64,000 nt of DNA from Undaria pinnatifida. Lineage: Eukaryota > Sar > Phaeophyceae > Laminariales > Alariaceae. Below are positions 50,047 to 63,300 of this stretch, piece after piece. Each line of letters opens with the position of its first letter. Position 1 is the first letter of the stretch. Position numbers and translations under genes: made by a program. The notes below the pieces were generated by a model, which was not told the DNA's origin, did no database searches, and saw only the letters and a program-made list of their open reading frames with translations. The stretch is from contig JABAKD010000016.1 in the NCBI GenBank assembly GCA_012845835.1, positions 12,165,007-12,229,006 of the forward strand, in the 5' to 3' direction.

Positions 50047-53000
50047 GTGAGAGCGTGAAATAGTGGAGAGGGCGGGGAAGGGTGGGGGCGGGGCGGGGTT
50101 GAGCTGCGGTTTGTGTGTTTTGAGTTTGGATGGACGGCGCAAGTGGGGCTGTTGTGGTCTCCGGTAGAAGCGTTCGTTTTGGAAGGAAAGTCCGTAACCC
50201 CGTTCGAAGTGCTTGTCTGGTGGTGGACTAAGGCTCGCACACTCCTGTATACCAACAGCTATAGTAGTGTCCAGTTTGACGTTGTGGCTCTCCACTACTG
50301 CCACTGTTGCACCTTGCGACCACTGCTGCTTCGTCAACCCAATCGACCTACGTATTGAGAAAAGTGACACAGAACGCTCGCCCCGATGTACCTGCGCTTC
50401 GCACGTTTCCCCCTCCATCCTCACGCAGCTTCCCATGGCTCGGGCGACCTCTCTGTCTTTCTCTCCCACCGACAGCGCAACCTTTGCGCTTGCTTGTTGG
50501 GATGGTGCAGTCGTTGTCTTCACGCCGACCTCCACTGCCACCGCCGCCACCTCCACCCCCCCCTTTCCCGACGGAATAAGCCCAAGTCTCATCGAAACCC
50601 TCCCCGATCGGCGAGGGAGCGGCGATAATACGAGCCGCATTGACAGCCGCGCGTGGAAGCCAGTCTGGCGGGAGAAACCCGCGCCGGTTAAGGCAGGGGG
50701 TGGAAAGGGCGGGAGTTTAGAAGATCAGGATGGCGCTTTCTTGTGCTGGTGTAGGAGACCTGGCTCCAACGCTGTTGCCGACCTTGCCGTCTCGGCCTAC
50801 GGTGTAACGGCCAACGCTTGCAGCGGTAGCGAACATCGCGACCACGCTCCACCGGGCTTGCAAGGAGTTACAGGGAGTGGGGATGGCCTGCACGGGTCCG
50901 ACGGCTGTGCGCAGAAGGGGCCGGGGTTTGAACTGTTTGCTGCGGGCCTCGGAGAGAGGCTGGGGGGGATGCTGGCAGGATCGCGCCCATCCGGCGTGAC
51001 GGAGCACACCGCAGAGAGGTACTTGATTCACGGGCTGGCGGCGGGTCCGAAGTTTGTCGCGCTTTATGACTCTGACCTTTGTTTGCACGTCGTATCGCTC
51101 GCTGCGATTCTCAGCGCTGGGAGCGTTTTACCGCCTCCCTCGTGTCGAAACCCCGCAGCGGAGGCGGTGGCCAGGGAGTCGGTGCAAGAGGCGCCGCATC
51201 TGACGGGGGACGCCACGCAAACTCAGTCTGACGCAGCGGCGACGGAAGATGGACCACCACCTACTGCCAAGGTGATGCTGGTCAGTAATGACCACGGCTT
51301 GGCCGTGGCCGACGTGGTTAGACATCGTGAGCCCGGAGGGCATGGTTTTGACGGCAGTTGTTTGGCTGAGGGGGGCTTGAAACTGTCAGTTACCTGGCGA
51401 AACCCCACCACGGGGGAGGAAACCGCCGACGATGGCAAGTGTGCCGGGAAAGCGGGCGGAAGCGATACGCGGATGCCGTTTTTACCCGCTCAGCTCGCAA
51501 GCGATGCGGTAGACGATGAACTGTGTGGGGTGTTCTGCGCAGACGTTAGATGGGGGCGCTTGGCCCTCTTTACGAGGTACACGGTGCTGGTTTATACGCG
51601 CCTAAGTCAAGAAATTGAAGCCGCCGGAAAGGCTCCGGAGGCGGAGGCGGAGAGTTTAAGCGCTCCGAGTTTGGCGGGAGGGTGGAGAGCGTACGCGGGT
51701 TACCCGATTGTGCACGGAGTGCTCCTTGGAGGTGAGCGGTGGGTTCTTTTTGGCTCTGATTCGCGGCTGCGATCGGCGGATGGACGGGGCCGGCCGGCGA
51801 TGTCGCTCGTTTTAGGAAATCGCAACTCAGCAGAGATTGTGGACGGAAGGTTTGTTTTTACTTTAAGGAGAGGGTGCTGCTGGGGCCCGCATGTCGTGTG
51901 TATGACTACAGTAACGTGGCGTTGTCATTGGGTTTTCAGCTGCAACGTAGCAAGTGGCTTTTCTTGTGTTGCGCGTCACTGCCATTGGTGTGTTGTATCT
52001 TGCGCGTAGGTAAAGAAAAAACGGTGCCAAGCCTGCCGAGAGAGTTGAAAGTGATTGTAGAAGGAGCGCATGAACTGCTTGGCAGGTAAACACGCCCAAC
52101 TCCTTGCTATACCGTCATCTGCCAACGTACTTTTACTGCGTACGAATCGGTTGAAAAAGCTTCGCCATCGGTGGTAACGGTTGGCTTCACGTCACACGTC
52201 AGATATTGATGCTATACTTACTTTTGTGAAATGGGCCTTGTCTTCGCGTGTGGCGGTTGTTTTTTCAACTCCCCTTTCATTTCCGTATCCCCGCTACCGC
52301 GACGCCTGTTCTGCCTACGAAACCTTACATAGGAGCTTCGACGGCGGCACCTCGATCGCGGCACCTCCCCAACGCACCGCCAGACATGGACGGGCTCCAT
52401 CTCGTGACGGTCTTGGCGACCGACGGAGATGGCCCCGGCCCAGTCGTGACAGTCCGGTCCCTTCGTGACCGAACGTTGACTTGTCGGCGAGCTCTTAATA
52501 CTACGGCGAGCGATGGTAAGGAGGCGGGTGTCGCAGCAAACAGGGTGAAAGTGTATGCGTCTCCTGGGTACGCTGGCTCGGGAGTGTTCGTGGTGGCGGC
52601 CGGGGGGGGCGAGGGAGAGTGCGCCATCATTTGGCGGGCTGCGTTCGACGAAGGTAATTTTCTGTTCTCTTCTTTTTTGAGGTTGTTGAATGTCGGACTG
52701 CCAAGTGTTTGTGCAGAGCGGAACGGTCGCGGCGCTTCCTTGAACATTGTACCGGTTGCTATTGCCAATAGTTGGAAGCATAAAATTGCGATGGATTGAG
52801 TGTGTTGTCTGTCGACGTCTTTCGACTACCTGGTTCGTTGTTACGGCGATGATGCAAGCCCTCCTTCGTGCTCCGGGTAGGGCGTCGCGACACGTGGTGG
52901 AGGGTGGCGGGGGTAGTAAAAGGTGACTCGCGAATTATTTCGTTCCGCCTTTGAATGCAGCACCAAAATTTCACGGGGAATGTTGTACCTGTGCTCTTCC

Positions 53001-55997
53001 GTCACGACATCGCTCCCTCATTCGCTCTCTCGTTGCTTTGTCGTTGTTTGATTTTTTGTTCGCGCATGAACGTCGATGGCAGCAACCTTTGAATTGAAAC
53101 TGGCGCCTCCAAGGGTGATCACGTCGTCTCCCTGGCCCGAGCCGGAGACACTAAGACTGGCAGGAGTGGCGGGCCCCAATTGCGAGCTTATATTGTTTAA
53201 GGTGCCTGCCAAACCGCCTTTAGCATCGCACCCTTTTTTTCCGGGAAAACATGCTTGTCATTGGTGTAGCGTTTTTTTTTTCCGTGGAAAAGGGTTAAAA
53301 GAATGGGAGGCACGTATCGACGGCCGACGGCAGGGTACTGCCAAATACCTACTTGGTATGTATCGGAGCACGCTTTTGTGTGTCGACGGGTTCGCACGCT
53401 CTTTGGGACCCGCAGGGCTTGATGTTGAAACGTCAAGCCGCGACACAATGTTACACGGAGATTAAAACGCCTCGGAAGGTGATGTGAATGTTGACACACT
53501 AACCCTTACCCTGTTACTGGGTCAAGACCAGACTCTAAATCCAATAAGTATGTTGTCCCCCAAAGCGTGGACACAATGTTAAAAGGTAAGCTTTCAATCT
53601 CTTCACACCCTAAAGGATTGAAGACAGCGTTTTTTTTTATAACGATAGCGCGAGCGAAAACAAAACATTTGTTTTGGAAAATGAAGGATGGCCGTGACCC
53701 GAGCTCAAACGTAGCTAGAAAGCCATGCACACTGCGCGCTGTATTTCATCTAGAATTTTTTGCCGTGTTCGTTTGCGTCTTGATCTGTTTTTTGTTTTTC
53801 GTTTTTTTTCCTTCTCCGTTGCCGATCCTCAACGGTTCGCCCGTGCACGCCGGCCGCACGCAGGAGGTGAGCGATTCGCGCACGGACGGGAGCGCTGGCG
53901 ATCAGAACGTTCGATGGTGGATCACGTGGCCCGGTGAGTATGATCTGCTTTCGGGACACTGCCGATTGAGCTTCTAGCGGCCCGTAAGCACCGCTGTCGC
54001 TGCTGCTGTTGTCTCTGGCGCTAGCTGGTGGCTTATACCCAGCGCTACACCCGGAGTCGCGCCTAGCTTTAGTTTTTGTACCTAGCGTTAGCCTCAACGT
54101 TGGTTCCAGGTCGGGGACGGTAGACACCAGGTAGGCGTGTTTTCGAACGGCGTAGGTGAGGATCACTTTTATGTTTTTTATATTTTGCGGCCAACTGGTT
54201 AACCCTCTTATCACTGCAAACATGATACCATGCTTATGCCACGTATCCCCCCCCCCCCCCTAAAGAACGTTGGTGGAGTTCTAAAGGAGTTAAGGCAGTG
54301 GGTTGTGATGCCGTCATCCGCGGGTTCATGTTCCGTCATTCACAGTTTTCTGGAAGCGTTGCACAAAATATGGCGCCGAGAGGTGGGTGGCCACCCCGGT
54401 CCGGTCTGAAGCGCGCACGGAAGTTTGGAGTGGCACACCGGATGCGATACCGCGAAACCAGTGGTAGGAAAATGCAGTACGACGCGCGCTATCTTCATAT
54501 TTGCGACGCGATTCAGCATTCTACCGATAGCGGTTAATGCCGATGTTTTGTATGGACCACTCTAGCCAGGAGTATAGCCCCCGTTTGATACCCTACCCTC
54601 ATCGGAGTACAAACGGGTATTATATTATCGGCCAGAGCGGTATATGTACATCTTGTTTGCTTCAGGTTTATTTTTGCCTTCCAGCAAAGTGAGGCATAAT
54701 CTTCCGCCGATCATTGATAAACTGCTGTATAATATAGGTACAGACCAAGTGTACGTGCGTGAGTACACACGAAGCAATACAACAACAAAAGCGTGGTATC
54801 GACTCCACGAATTCCGACCGCCTGCTTACTTGAACTTAGTCGACGAAAAGCGCGGTGTGTGTTCTGCTGACCCTTTTCGGCCCCTCGAGGGTCCTACCGC
54901 CCTGTCTCGCTGACGCGTTCCATGCCCCCGACCTCGCTGGCGTTCCACCTGTTTTTCGTCGGCGTTTACCCCCGCGGGTCCACGTTAATATGCCAGAACT
55001 TGATATATGGAAGTACGTCGAAGCGCCTGTCCTACTGGGGGACGAAGAACTGGGCGTGGCTGACTTCGTCAAGATTTTTCAGTTGGAGGTGGAGGAGATG
55101 ATGGTCTCGCGTCCGGCTGCTGGTACCACTGATCCTCTTCACGGCGGTCGTACTAGTAACGACATCGGAGGCTGTAAGGCGTAGTCCCGCCGGAGACCTA
55201 GGCATTTTTTGGGGGGCGGATATTTTGGCGATAAGGTTTTAATCCCGCCAGAGGCTTGTGCTGTTGTGTGGGGGGGTATTTTCACGCGCTATAGGTGCGC
55301 TTTTGTTCTTGGTCCGAGCTCCACGATTTTGATTCTCCAACGGTTGGTGAGGGCGTGCAGTTTGCATTGGACCATCCATACCCATTTTATTTGTTTGTTG
55401 CGTTTTAGACTTACAGGAATGGATAGGGCTGGTCTGTATTCGAAGCTTTCCCAAAAGGAGCAGGGCCAGGTGTTTTTCGCGATTTATGTGGCCAACGCGG
55501 GTAAAGGTATTCTCTGACTGTAAATAATGCATGCTGGTGTAAGGTTGCACCCAGTGCGAAGGTTTCCCAAGGGCTACCATTAGTATTTAATACCACTGCG
55601 TTTGTTATTCTAGAATATTATGCTAGCAGCAGCATCGACGGTAAACAACCGCTGAAAAAATATGTCACAGAAAAACTGGACGAGAGGGCTGGTCGATCGT
55701 GGATCGTTTTATGTTCATTTTTCGTCGAGTCTTTCTGTCTTGCGTATACTCTTCACGCAAGTGACTTCCTGACGGAAGAGTTCATTTGTCCCAGCAACCC
55801 CGCCAACTTGGAGCCGCGAGAAGACTCGGGCCACACGCAATGCGCGCGGGCGCTATCTCCAGATCGTTCCCTGGGGGATCGGGTCGACTCGAGCCCTACT
55901 TTTTTTTAATCCTCCCGCGTCATATTTATCGTGCATACCTGGCAGGCCGAATCTATTGGCCCATAGAGGGAGGGAAAACCCGGTTGCTGCTCTGTGA
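48928..55997 (+). CDS. Large beta-propeller (WD40-like) protein, multi-exon, model incomplete
   Basis: Clear exons are 48928-50046 (373 codons) and 50429 to about 51850, joined in phase 0. Later likely exons are 52010-52085, one ending at 52653, 53083-53201, 53864-53933, one ending at 55122, 55417-55506, and a possible terminal exon 55795-55997. Propeller-like strands are seen: W-S-R-D-G-S-I-L-V-V, C-S-P-N-S-S-L-M-A-A-A then G-H-V-R-I-W-H-V, and L-S-F-S-P-T-D-S then C-W-D-G-A-V-V-V-F. Long Ala/Thr/Ser/Glu-rich loops separate them. Junctions 53201/53864 and 55122/55417/55506/55795 fit in phase. The joins near 51850-52010, 52085-52333 and before 55122 do not fit, so exons are missing or the sequence has indels. 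I do not recognise the family; large scaffold or trafficking propellers are alternatives. It diverges from gatA across a 3.9-kb spacer. Confidence 0.72.
50429..51850 (+). CDS. Beta-propeller gene, exon 2 (3' end approximate)
   Basis: After acceptor cacgcag the frame continues exon 1 in phase 0: L-P-M-A-R-A-T-S-L-S-F-S-P-T-D, then A-C-W-D-G-A-V-V-V-F. It stays open for more than 470 codons. Near 51850 (donor gtttgt) the coding signal seems to shift by one base into a frame reading R-V-L-L-G-P-A-C-R-V-Y-D-Y-S, so the 3' boundary is unsure. Low-complexity acidic and Gly-rich loops are abundant. Confidence 0.72.
53505..53592 (-). mobile_element. Family B-like element in a beta-propeller gene intron
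   Basis: Blocks ccagactctaaatccaataa, tatgttgtcccccaaagcgt and aatgttaaaagg occur in family order. Confidence 0.45.
55795..55997 (+). CDS. Possible terminal exon of the beta-propeller gene
   Basis: The acceptor tttgtcccag matches the phase-1 end of the 55417-55506 exon and the frame stays open to TGA at 55995-55997, starting A-T-P-P-T-W-S-R-E-K. The second half looks less protein-like. An internal donor (gtcgac) is an alternative. Confidence 0.35.
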
Positions 55998-57315
55998 GGC
56001 GCCGAGCACAAAGGTGATCGTACTTCGTATGTATGCTTACAGCAATAGAAAGCGCCATTGCTTATAGTTTTCAGTAGAGCTTGGGGTCAAGACTTTTGAT
56101 TTTTTGGCTTATGTTTTTCGCGAAACATTCAAGAAAATATTTTGTTTCTGAATTTAATACTCTGTGTCGGGCAAACGCTGCCTCACGCAATAAGTTGAGC
56201 CTGGCGAAAAAAAGAGTGGTGTTGCATACTAACACTGCTTTGACTAGGGTCAGAGCGAGATACCGACCAACCAGGAGGGGTGTAAACGTTCAATCCTCCT
56301 GGGATGAAACGTGGACTTTTTTTTCTTTCAGCCGTTCGTTCATCCTACAGTACGTAGGGATTCGCCCGGCAAATTGGTACAGCAGTACCAGGTGCTACGT
56401 TCTACAACGACGGTTAAAATATCGGCGCTGATGTAGGTGCAAAATCTCACAAGGAACCCTTTCTTACAAATCGACAGGCAGGCCGAAAGCGCGAGAGCGT
56501 GATTTGGCAAAATTCGAGGAAAATCCACCAGTATAAAAAGCTGAAAATTGGGAATGCCGAACCCTGTGCGCGGTAAAAATAAAAGCAATTGCCGGGAGGG
56601 AAGAGGGTGAAGAAACCTGTTACCACAGCTTATCCAGAAGATCGCTGCCCAGGGCAAAACCCCTCGAGAATTGTGAGCTGGAGAGTAGTTAAAGGTGATC
56701 ATTTTACAAGAAAAAAAAAAAAATGTGCACAGCCCGAACGAACACTAGTCTATACGCATTGTGGGGAGAGAAGGTTGGGTGCCAGGTAATTGGCTGGAAA
56801 GAGAGAAAGAAGGACCAATTGCTTTTATTAATCAAAGACAGAGAACGGAACGAAAATGATAATAAACAGAAAGCGCCTTCCAGGCAAATATCACAATCAA
56901 TGGGACAGATCTATGATATCAACGGGCGCGTTGTTTTTTTTTCGTTTGATCTCGGGGGCGCAAGCCATCGAATAATAGGACACTGCTGTATTCTCCACGT
57001 CTCTGTCCCCTCTCCTCGACCTGAACCGGTTTGGCCAGAACACGAGCATGGGAAACGGAGGGTGTACGCGCAAGTATCGTATGATATAATGAATAGGCGC
57101 CAATGAATATTATGATATAATGGCCGCGCAGGGAGTTCAAGAGTCAAGATCCTTGCTTTCTTGCTCTGGCGCGAAACGTAACAAACACAACGACCACGCC
57201 ACGATCACATGAACACATGGAACACCAGCCAGCCAGCGTTTTCGCAAGTTCCCCAGGCAGCCAAAGCCCACAGAAGGCGTAAAGCCTGCGTGTCCACAGT
57301 CACACCCACGCCACC
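55998..57315. other. Spacer between the two plus-strand genes
   Basis: No coding exon recognised; it holds a SINE-like copy. The start of the next gene has a strong ATG context but no clear promoter motif. Confidence 0.45.
56455..56720 (+). mobile_element. SINE-like repeat, copy 2
   Basis: It starts ggccgaaagcgcgagagcgt, has gtataaaaagctgaaaattg and cacagcttatccagaagatc, then gagctggagagtagttaaag, and ends in a run of A residues. Confidence 0.68.
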
Positions 57316-60300
57316 ATGTCCTCCCGCGTGGGATATCCCGGCACCCGAGGCCAGTCTGGTGGTGTGAGGAGCAGCAGCGGTAACAGCAGCAGCAGCAGCA
57401 GCAAGATGAGCCGGGAGGGCAGTAAGGAGATACCACTCGATCCCATGAAGGCTTCAGAACCTAAGCCTACCAAGTTGGACCCAACTTTGTTGAGCAGTGC
57501 AATCAGCTCGGGCATGCCAACGTTTCTGCTGACCAAAGGGGTGAGAGCGCTGTACGGGACGAGGGGAGGGCTCGTCATAAAACAGAGAAGAACACATGGC
57601 ATCGTCGATCGTCTATCGTTGTAATTGCGCCGCATTTTTTTATCTTCAACTAACTGTGTAGTCTAGACTAATTGCGCCGCACCTTTCGCTGTCCTCCTCG
57701 AATCGATCCATTGAGTGTCTACGAAGGGGCGTAGCTTGAGAGGCCGAAACCGCGTGAAGCGGGTGAAGATTAAGAGATACAGCAGTACACTGATCCACGC
57801 TTCCATGCCAGCGCGCTTGTCACCCATACGGTATACGAATGCGATCTCGTTCTTGTTCTCTCGACTCTTGACAGTAACCTCAATCCCTTTTTCATGTACT
57901 ACAGCAGTTGTACCGGGTGTTCATCGTACCTGGTGCACCGCACTACAGCAACAGCTGTAGCATTTTTTATTAATAGTAACACAGCAGTATTTTGTACTTC
58001 GTACAAGGTTCCCCTCCGGAGGGCTGTGGAGCAAGAAGCTGATGAATTTCATTTATAATTGAGAGGAAAGAGCGTAGAAATAAAAAATGCATAGAGCGCT
58101 CATCCGCTCGGAATATGGCTTCGGTGTAACAGCAGTATTGGCGGTATAGACGATGGCGGCAGCAGCATCGCGTGTGCGTGCGAAAACACAGTCACAAGCA
58201 AAGAGTCTCGATTTTTTTAATGAAAATGATCGTCCGACGCCACGCGGCAAAATGGATGTACACAACAACAGCTGCGGTTAATTTAGTAAACGAGAGAGCA
58301 GTACAACAACAGCAGGCGTAAAACAGCAGTGCTCAGTACACCACAGCAGCGGCGGTGGGTCTATACGTGCACCTCGTACTATAGTCTAGTCTATATATAC
58401 ATGCGTGTGACAAAAATAATCAAAACGCCTTAGCAAGCACTCGAGTGTCCCTGCGATGAAAAAAAACGGAATTTCCTATTTTTCCATCCGATTTGAAAAG
58501 TCTAGATTCATTCCGGCCTCCTTTCGGTTGTGTTTGCGAGATACGCGCACACAAACGGAAATATATATATATTTCCATCCGATTTGAAAAGTCTAGATTC
58601 ATTCCGGCATCCGTTCGGTTGTGTTTGCGAGATACGTGCACACCAAAACACAACAACAGCAAAAATGAAAACATCCTGTACAAAATCCACAGAGACGATT
58701 CGATGCACGCCGTGTAAGTAAACCTCTAAAACTATTAATAGAGCACAGTATGGAAAACCTTAAATTTTGTGTAAGAATGCACGCACGGCATAACTGAGCA
58801 CAACCACGGACACATCGTGCTTTGGGGACACGCGCATTAGATCGTGAGAACAGCAGCAGCAACAACACAGCAGCAGCAGCAGCAGCGGCGATGAGGACAG
58901 AGGCAGCGATGGCCCAGCAAGGAATTGCGGCACAGCAGCAGCAGTAGTACCTACAGCAGCATCTCGCAGGAGAACACACACACTGGCTCGGCGAGGTGTA
59001 CGATCACCATCAACACCATAGACAACCGTTTTCAAGGACAGGCAGACACCAACAGCAACAGCAGCAGCAACAGCACAGCAGCCGCCTCTGCAGCAGCAGA
59101 AGCAACAGAAGCACAGCAGCAATAACAGCGGCGGCGCGGCGGGGCTGGCAGTCGGTGACAGTGTTGTGGTATAGCGGCGGTGTCAACACCGACTATGATA
59201 CGACAACTTAAAATCCGCTAACGTTTTGAGCAACAACTGCTGCTGAGAGAACGCGAAGGGCGGCAGCTGAAACCGTTGCAGTCTATAGTCCAAAAAAAAG
59301 GAAAGGCCCACTAGCAGTTTGAAAGTTTGCACAGGACAAAAAGGCGAAAGGCGTTAACGGCCACGACAGAGAAATCGGTAATTGTGTTTGCTGCAGGGGT
59401 ATTCTACATGTACAGAGCGGCGTTCATAAAGAATGGATTAGTGGACTTTACTACGTACGGACGTGCTTTTTGTTATCCTTGTTTCCCTTGGACACCCCAA
59501 ACACACGCACTCGTCCCACTCTTGCCCTACAACAACGACAGGTTCCGATTATCGACCGTCGAAATAAGAGATTCGTCTCGGCACGAGCGCTCGCGCGAGT
59601 TCAAAGGAAGAAGGTGCCCCCCCAATGCCTCGACTATCCCCCGGATAGACCTCTGTGCCTCCGCGGACACACGCCTTCAATGGTCGGACCTTCTGGCGCG
59701 AGAGAGGAGCCGAAGAAGTCGGTGAGGGGGCCGCGAGGGGCAATCGATGTGCCTACAGGGGCATTTGCAAAGTCTGGGGTGCTTGGAGGACTGAGCGTTA
59801 GCCCCTGGGTGGTCCAGGAGGAAGCGGAGCGAGCACGACGTGCGGAGTCGCATACAGCCGCCATTTCAAAGGTTGGGCAGAGTTTTGTTTTTCGAGATCG
59901 ATCGTGATTTGATGCCGTGGGTGCAATAATGGTTTAGTTCCGTAGTTGGGGCGATGGTTGTTTGTTGGTGTTCGTCGAGAAGGGAAAGGGTGCGGTTTCA
60001 CGTCGTTGTTCTTCAAAAGTTCTTGTCGCGCTTTTGAATGCGTTATAATTACCGAAATTCTTGTCGCGCTTTCAAGTTGCATTATAATTTCCGACCGCTC
60101 TTCGTGGGACGCCCCTCAGCCACCAAAGAAGGAATGCTATCAATAGCGCTCCACTCCAACCTGTCATGTCCGTCGTTATTTTAAATCCCGGTCCATTTTC
60201 TCGAAACGCAGACAACACCCAGGGGGCTACACGGTTGTCAATGGCGTGATCGATAAACAAACACGAAAACCAACCACGAATCGAGTTCGATGTGAACATA

Positions 60301-63300
60301 AACGAAAATATAGAATCGATATCGTAAGATTTCGATAATTGACACCCGTGTGCGTCGAGTCTGTTCGTTGGTTATCAGTCTAAAAGAATCGCGAACGTCA
60401 GGGGATTCCGATATATATCGAACATACAGACGCCCCCTGTGGTGTAATAGGGGATTACCGTCCGCGTTAAAGTTCATGATTCGGGTTTGAACTCTCCCGA
60501 GTTTATACTCGTGCTCTTGAGAACTTTTTCTTGCTAAAAACTCGACGAGCGGAAAGCGCGAAAGCGTGAGTTAGCAAAATTCGATGAACATCGACGAGCA
60601 TAAAAAGCTGAAATGTGGGAATGCGTGAAGCCTATGCGCGATAAAAATGAAGGCATGCACTGGGGGGGAAAAGGGAGGATTCCTGTGACCACGGCTTGCC
60701 CAGAAGATCGCTAAGGGCAAAAAACTCATACGGGTCGAGCTGGAGAGTAGAAGTGATGATAAGTTGAAATAAAAAATCCGGCACGTCGAGAATATGGTAT
60801 CGAAAACACAATATGGTAAATCTAACATCCGATTATTTAAAAACGCTCGATACGATATCGGCGATACGATATATCGAGCACCCGATATATCGAAGCATTC
60901 GATACGATATCCAACACTGTTATTACAGTAGTTGACAACATCCCAACAATGGTTACAGCTGTCAACCCCTGAAACGCTTGCTGTACGGCTGTCGGAAAGG
61001 ACCCCGTGGTGTTCCGACGAAAACGGGAGGAAGGCGGGCTCTTGGACTACGCTGAGGAGACTCACGCCATGAAGCGCTTTCTCGACAAGATACACCCGTT
61101 GAAGGACGAGTCGTGCCCTCCCAAATCAGGATTCAGCTACAGGTGACCTTTGTTGATGCGGTTGGGTAGTAGGGGAGAGCAGAATTTTTGGTTAGGGGAT
61201 TTTTTGGTCGGGAATTATTGAAATGGTGGAGGGGAGAAGTTCGTTTTTTTTTTTTTTGGTGGACAAAAAATGGAAACACCGACGCTCCATATAACACGCG
61301 ATCTTGCCACAGGAAAAAAAAAGATATCACGGTTATGTTCGCCTCCCTTGTCAAATGGGTAACACCGAAAAACCAATACCGGTCTGCCATTGATCCATCA
61401 GAGACACCGTTTCGTTGCGATATCTTTGCAGCTGAGCCATGTTTGCCAACCAATGAGTAACCGACCCCCCTCGCTATCACAATCGTTGAACCACCACAAT
61501 GTTGCCGCTTGATGCTGCTGCTGCTGCGGTATTGTTTGGCACCACCAGAAAAGTTTGCCATGACATCGAGCCCCCAGACGTCTACGACACGAGGCTGGAC
61601 TCTGTCCGTCCCCGCACGGTGGGCTACTCACCGGGGCACGTTCGAGCCTTGTCGCCCACCCCTCCGCTGACTTGGGGAGGGAGGGAGAGCTCGAGGGCTA
61701 GCTTGGAGTGGGGGGAGGGAACCGGCGGGTCTTTGGGGGCCGTGAAGGCTTGCTTGGGAGGCGCAAAGAGGGGTAGCAACGTGAACGACCATGCTTCGTT
61801 TGTGGTGAGAGATTGAAGTGGAGATGAAGCTTTTCACGAGAGGTTGTTGGGCTCTGTTTGTTCGAGAGATTGATTCTGACGAGAGGTTCGGCTCTCTTTG
61901 TTCGCCCCGGAAAAGGATTTTGACGAGCGGTTGGGGTCTGTTTCTTCTAGCGTAAGGACAAGGAAGGCGTCAATGTCCGCGTGTTCGGCCGTGCAGCAAA
62001 ATACGCATGCCTTGAGGTGTTGTACACGCTACCCTTCTCGTCTTGGATTCTCCTACAAGTACACGAGTCGTGACTTGCAGACTGGTAACGAAACCTTACT
62101 TCCCTGAACACCATCAACATCAATTTTTGCGTGAAACCATTGAAAATTCCAATTTCGCCACGTTGCGGTGGGTTATGTTTCTCTGCCGAGCCACGGGCGA
62201 GTAGCTCGACCAGTATCGCACCAGTTTCCGGTTTACGATGTTCTGTTTGTCCCCCCAGCGCACCTGGTACGGCACGGCCAGCACCGACCTCTTTCTGCCC
62301 GGTTGGCACTCCTGAATATTCCGGGTGGGGTTAAATTACGTGCCCGCTTCTCCGTCCGCCGGCCTTCCCGTATCCGTTTGAAGGACGAGAATTTCAGCCA
62401 GTCGTGGACGGCCGAAGCGTTTCCAGTTAGTGGCGAACAGCCACAGGAGCAGCGATCGCCGAGCAACCAAGAAGCAGAAGCCGGGGGTGCCACCATAGAG
62501 GTAAGGGTCTCGCTATGGTGTGTGTTGAGGGGTTGACGGTTTCGATGCCATGATGACTGCAGGAGCCACCGCGCTGTTCTTTGTATTTTGTTGCGCTGGT
62601 TGCGCGTGCTGCAGACAGATGCACGGTGTTCCTTGGGGACGAGATATTTGCCTTCCTTTATGCTTGAGGCTTTTTCCTTATGGGAAATCGATAGGCAACA
62701 TGTAAGGGAGATAGGCGACGATGATGGCGTCGATTGTTGGTCATACGAAGCGGCCCCGGTTGCTGTGGGCAAGGGGATGGATGGTATATTGCAGTGTCCG
62801 AACTACGATGCAAGGAACTGTCGGACACGCGCGCAGCGGGGCGCTTCTACTGCTACGCGAGCGCATTTCTCATGTTGTCGGGCGTTGCATGCCTGCCATA
62901 CCTGTCCCCCAGAAAGGCTAAACGCCTGGCAGTGTCCAAAGACCATGTGATCTCATGGCACCTGTTATGTGGATCAATTGCATCGATTTCTTGGTTCTCC
63001 TCTGTTTTTTTCGTCTAACCATGCGCTCTTTTGCTGCAGTGACTTTTTGGGTACTCTAAATCGAGGCCAGATGGTAGGCCTCCGCTCTCGCCTGCCCTAC
63101 CCGGGTTTCTTTCTTCATGCTATTTGTTGCGCATGGGGTTTCTCATTACTCTCAACGGTAGGCGTTTGCCAAGCGGCCCTCTTATCGACGTGGGCCGCGG
63201 TTTTCGATTGACGCGTGACGTGCAGGTGTGAACAAAGAAACGTGTTTCCCGTATGTCAAGAATCGGATTAAGAAGTAAAACCAGGCTTCCTTGCACCGGG

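Noticed and set aside
50213-50428. 5' extension of the second beta-propeller exon frame
   Set aside because: The acceptor at 50427-50428 fits exon 1's phase; upstream residues lack protein character and form intron 1.
49825-50640. 271-codon minus-strand frame
   Set aside because: It lies antisense to two clear plus-strand exons and is Pro/Ser/Arg-rich, as expected for a shadow of GC-rich coding sequence.
57300-57635. Minus-strand frame with a Leu-rich run
   Set aside because: It is the complement of the Ser-repeat in the plus-strand first exon, whose ATG context and donor are better.
61898-62107. Possible extra exon of the unrecognised gene before 62225
   Set aside because: No acceptor and donor pair keeps the phase between 61804 and 62225; left out pending transcript data.
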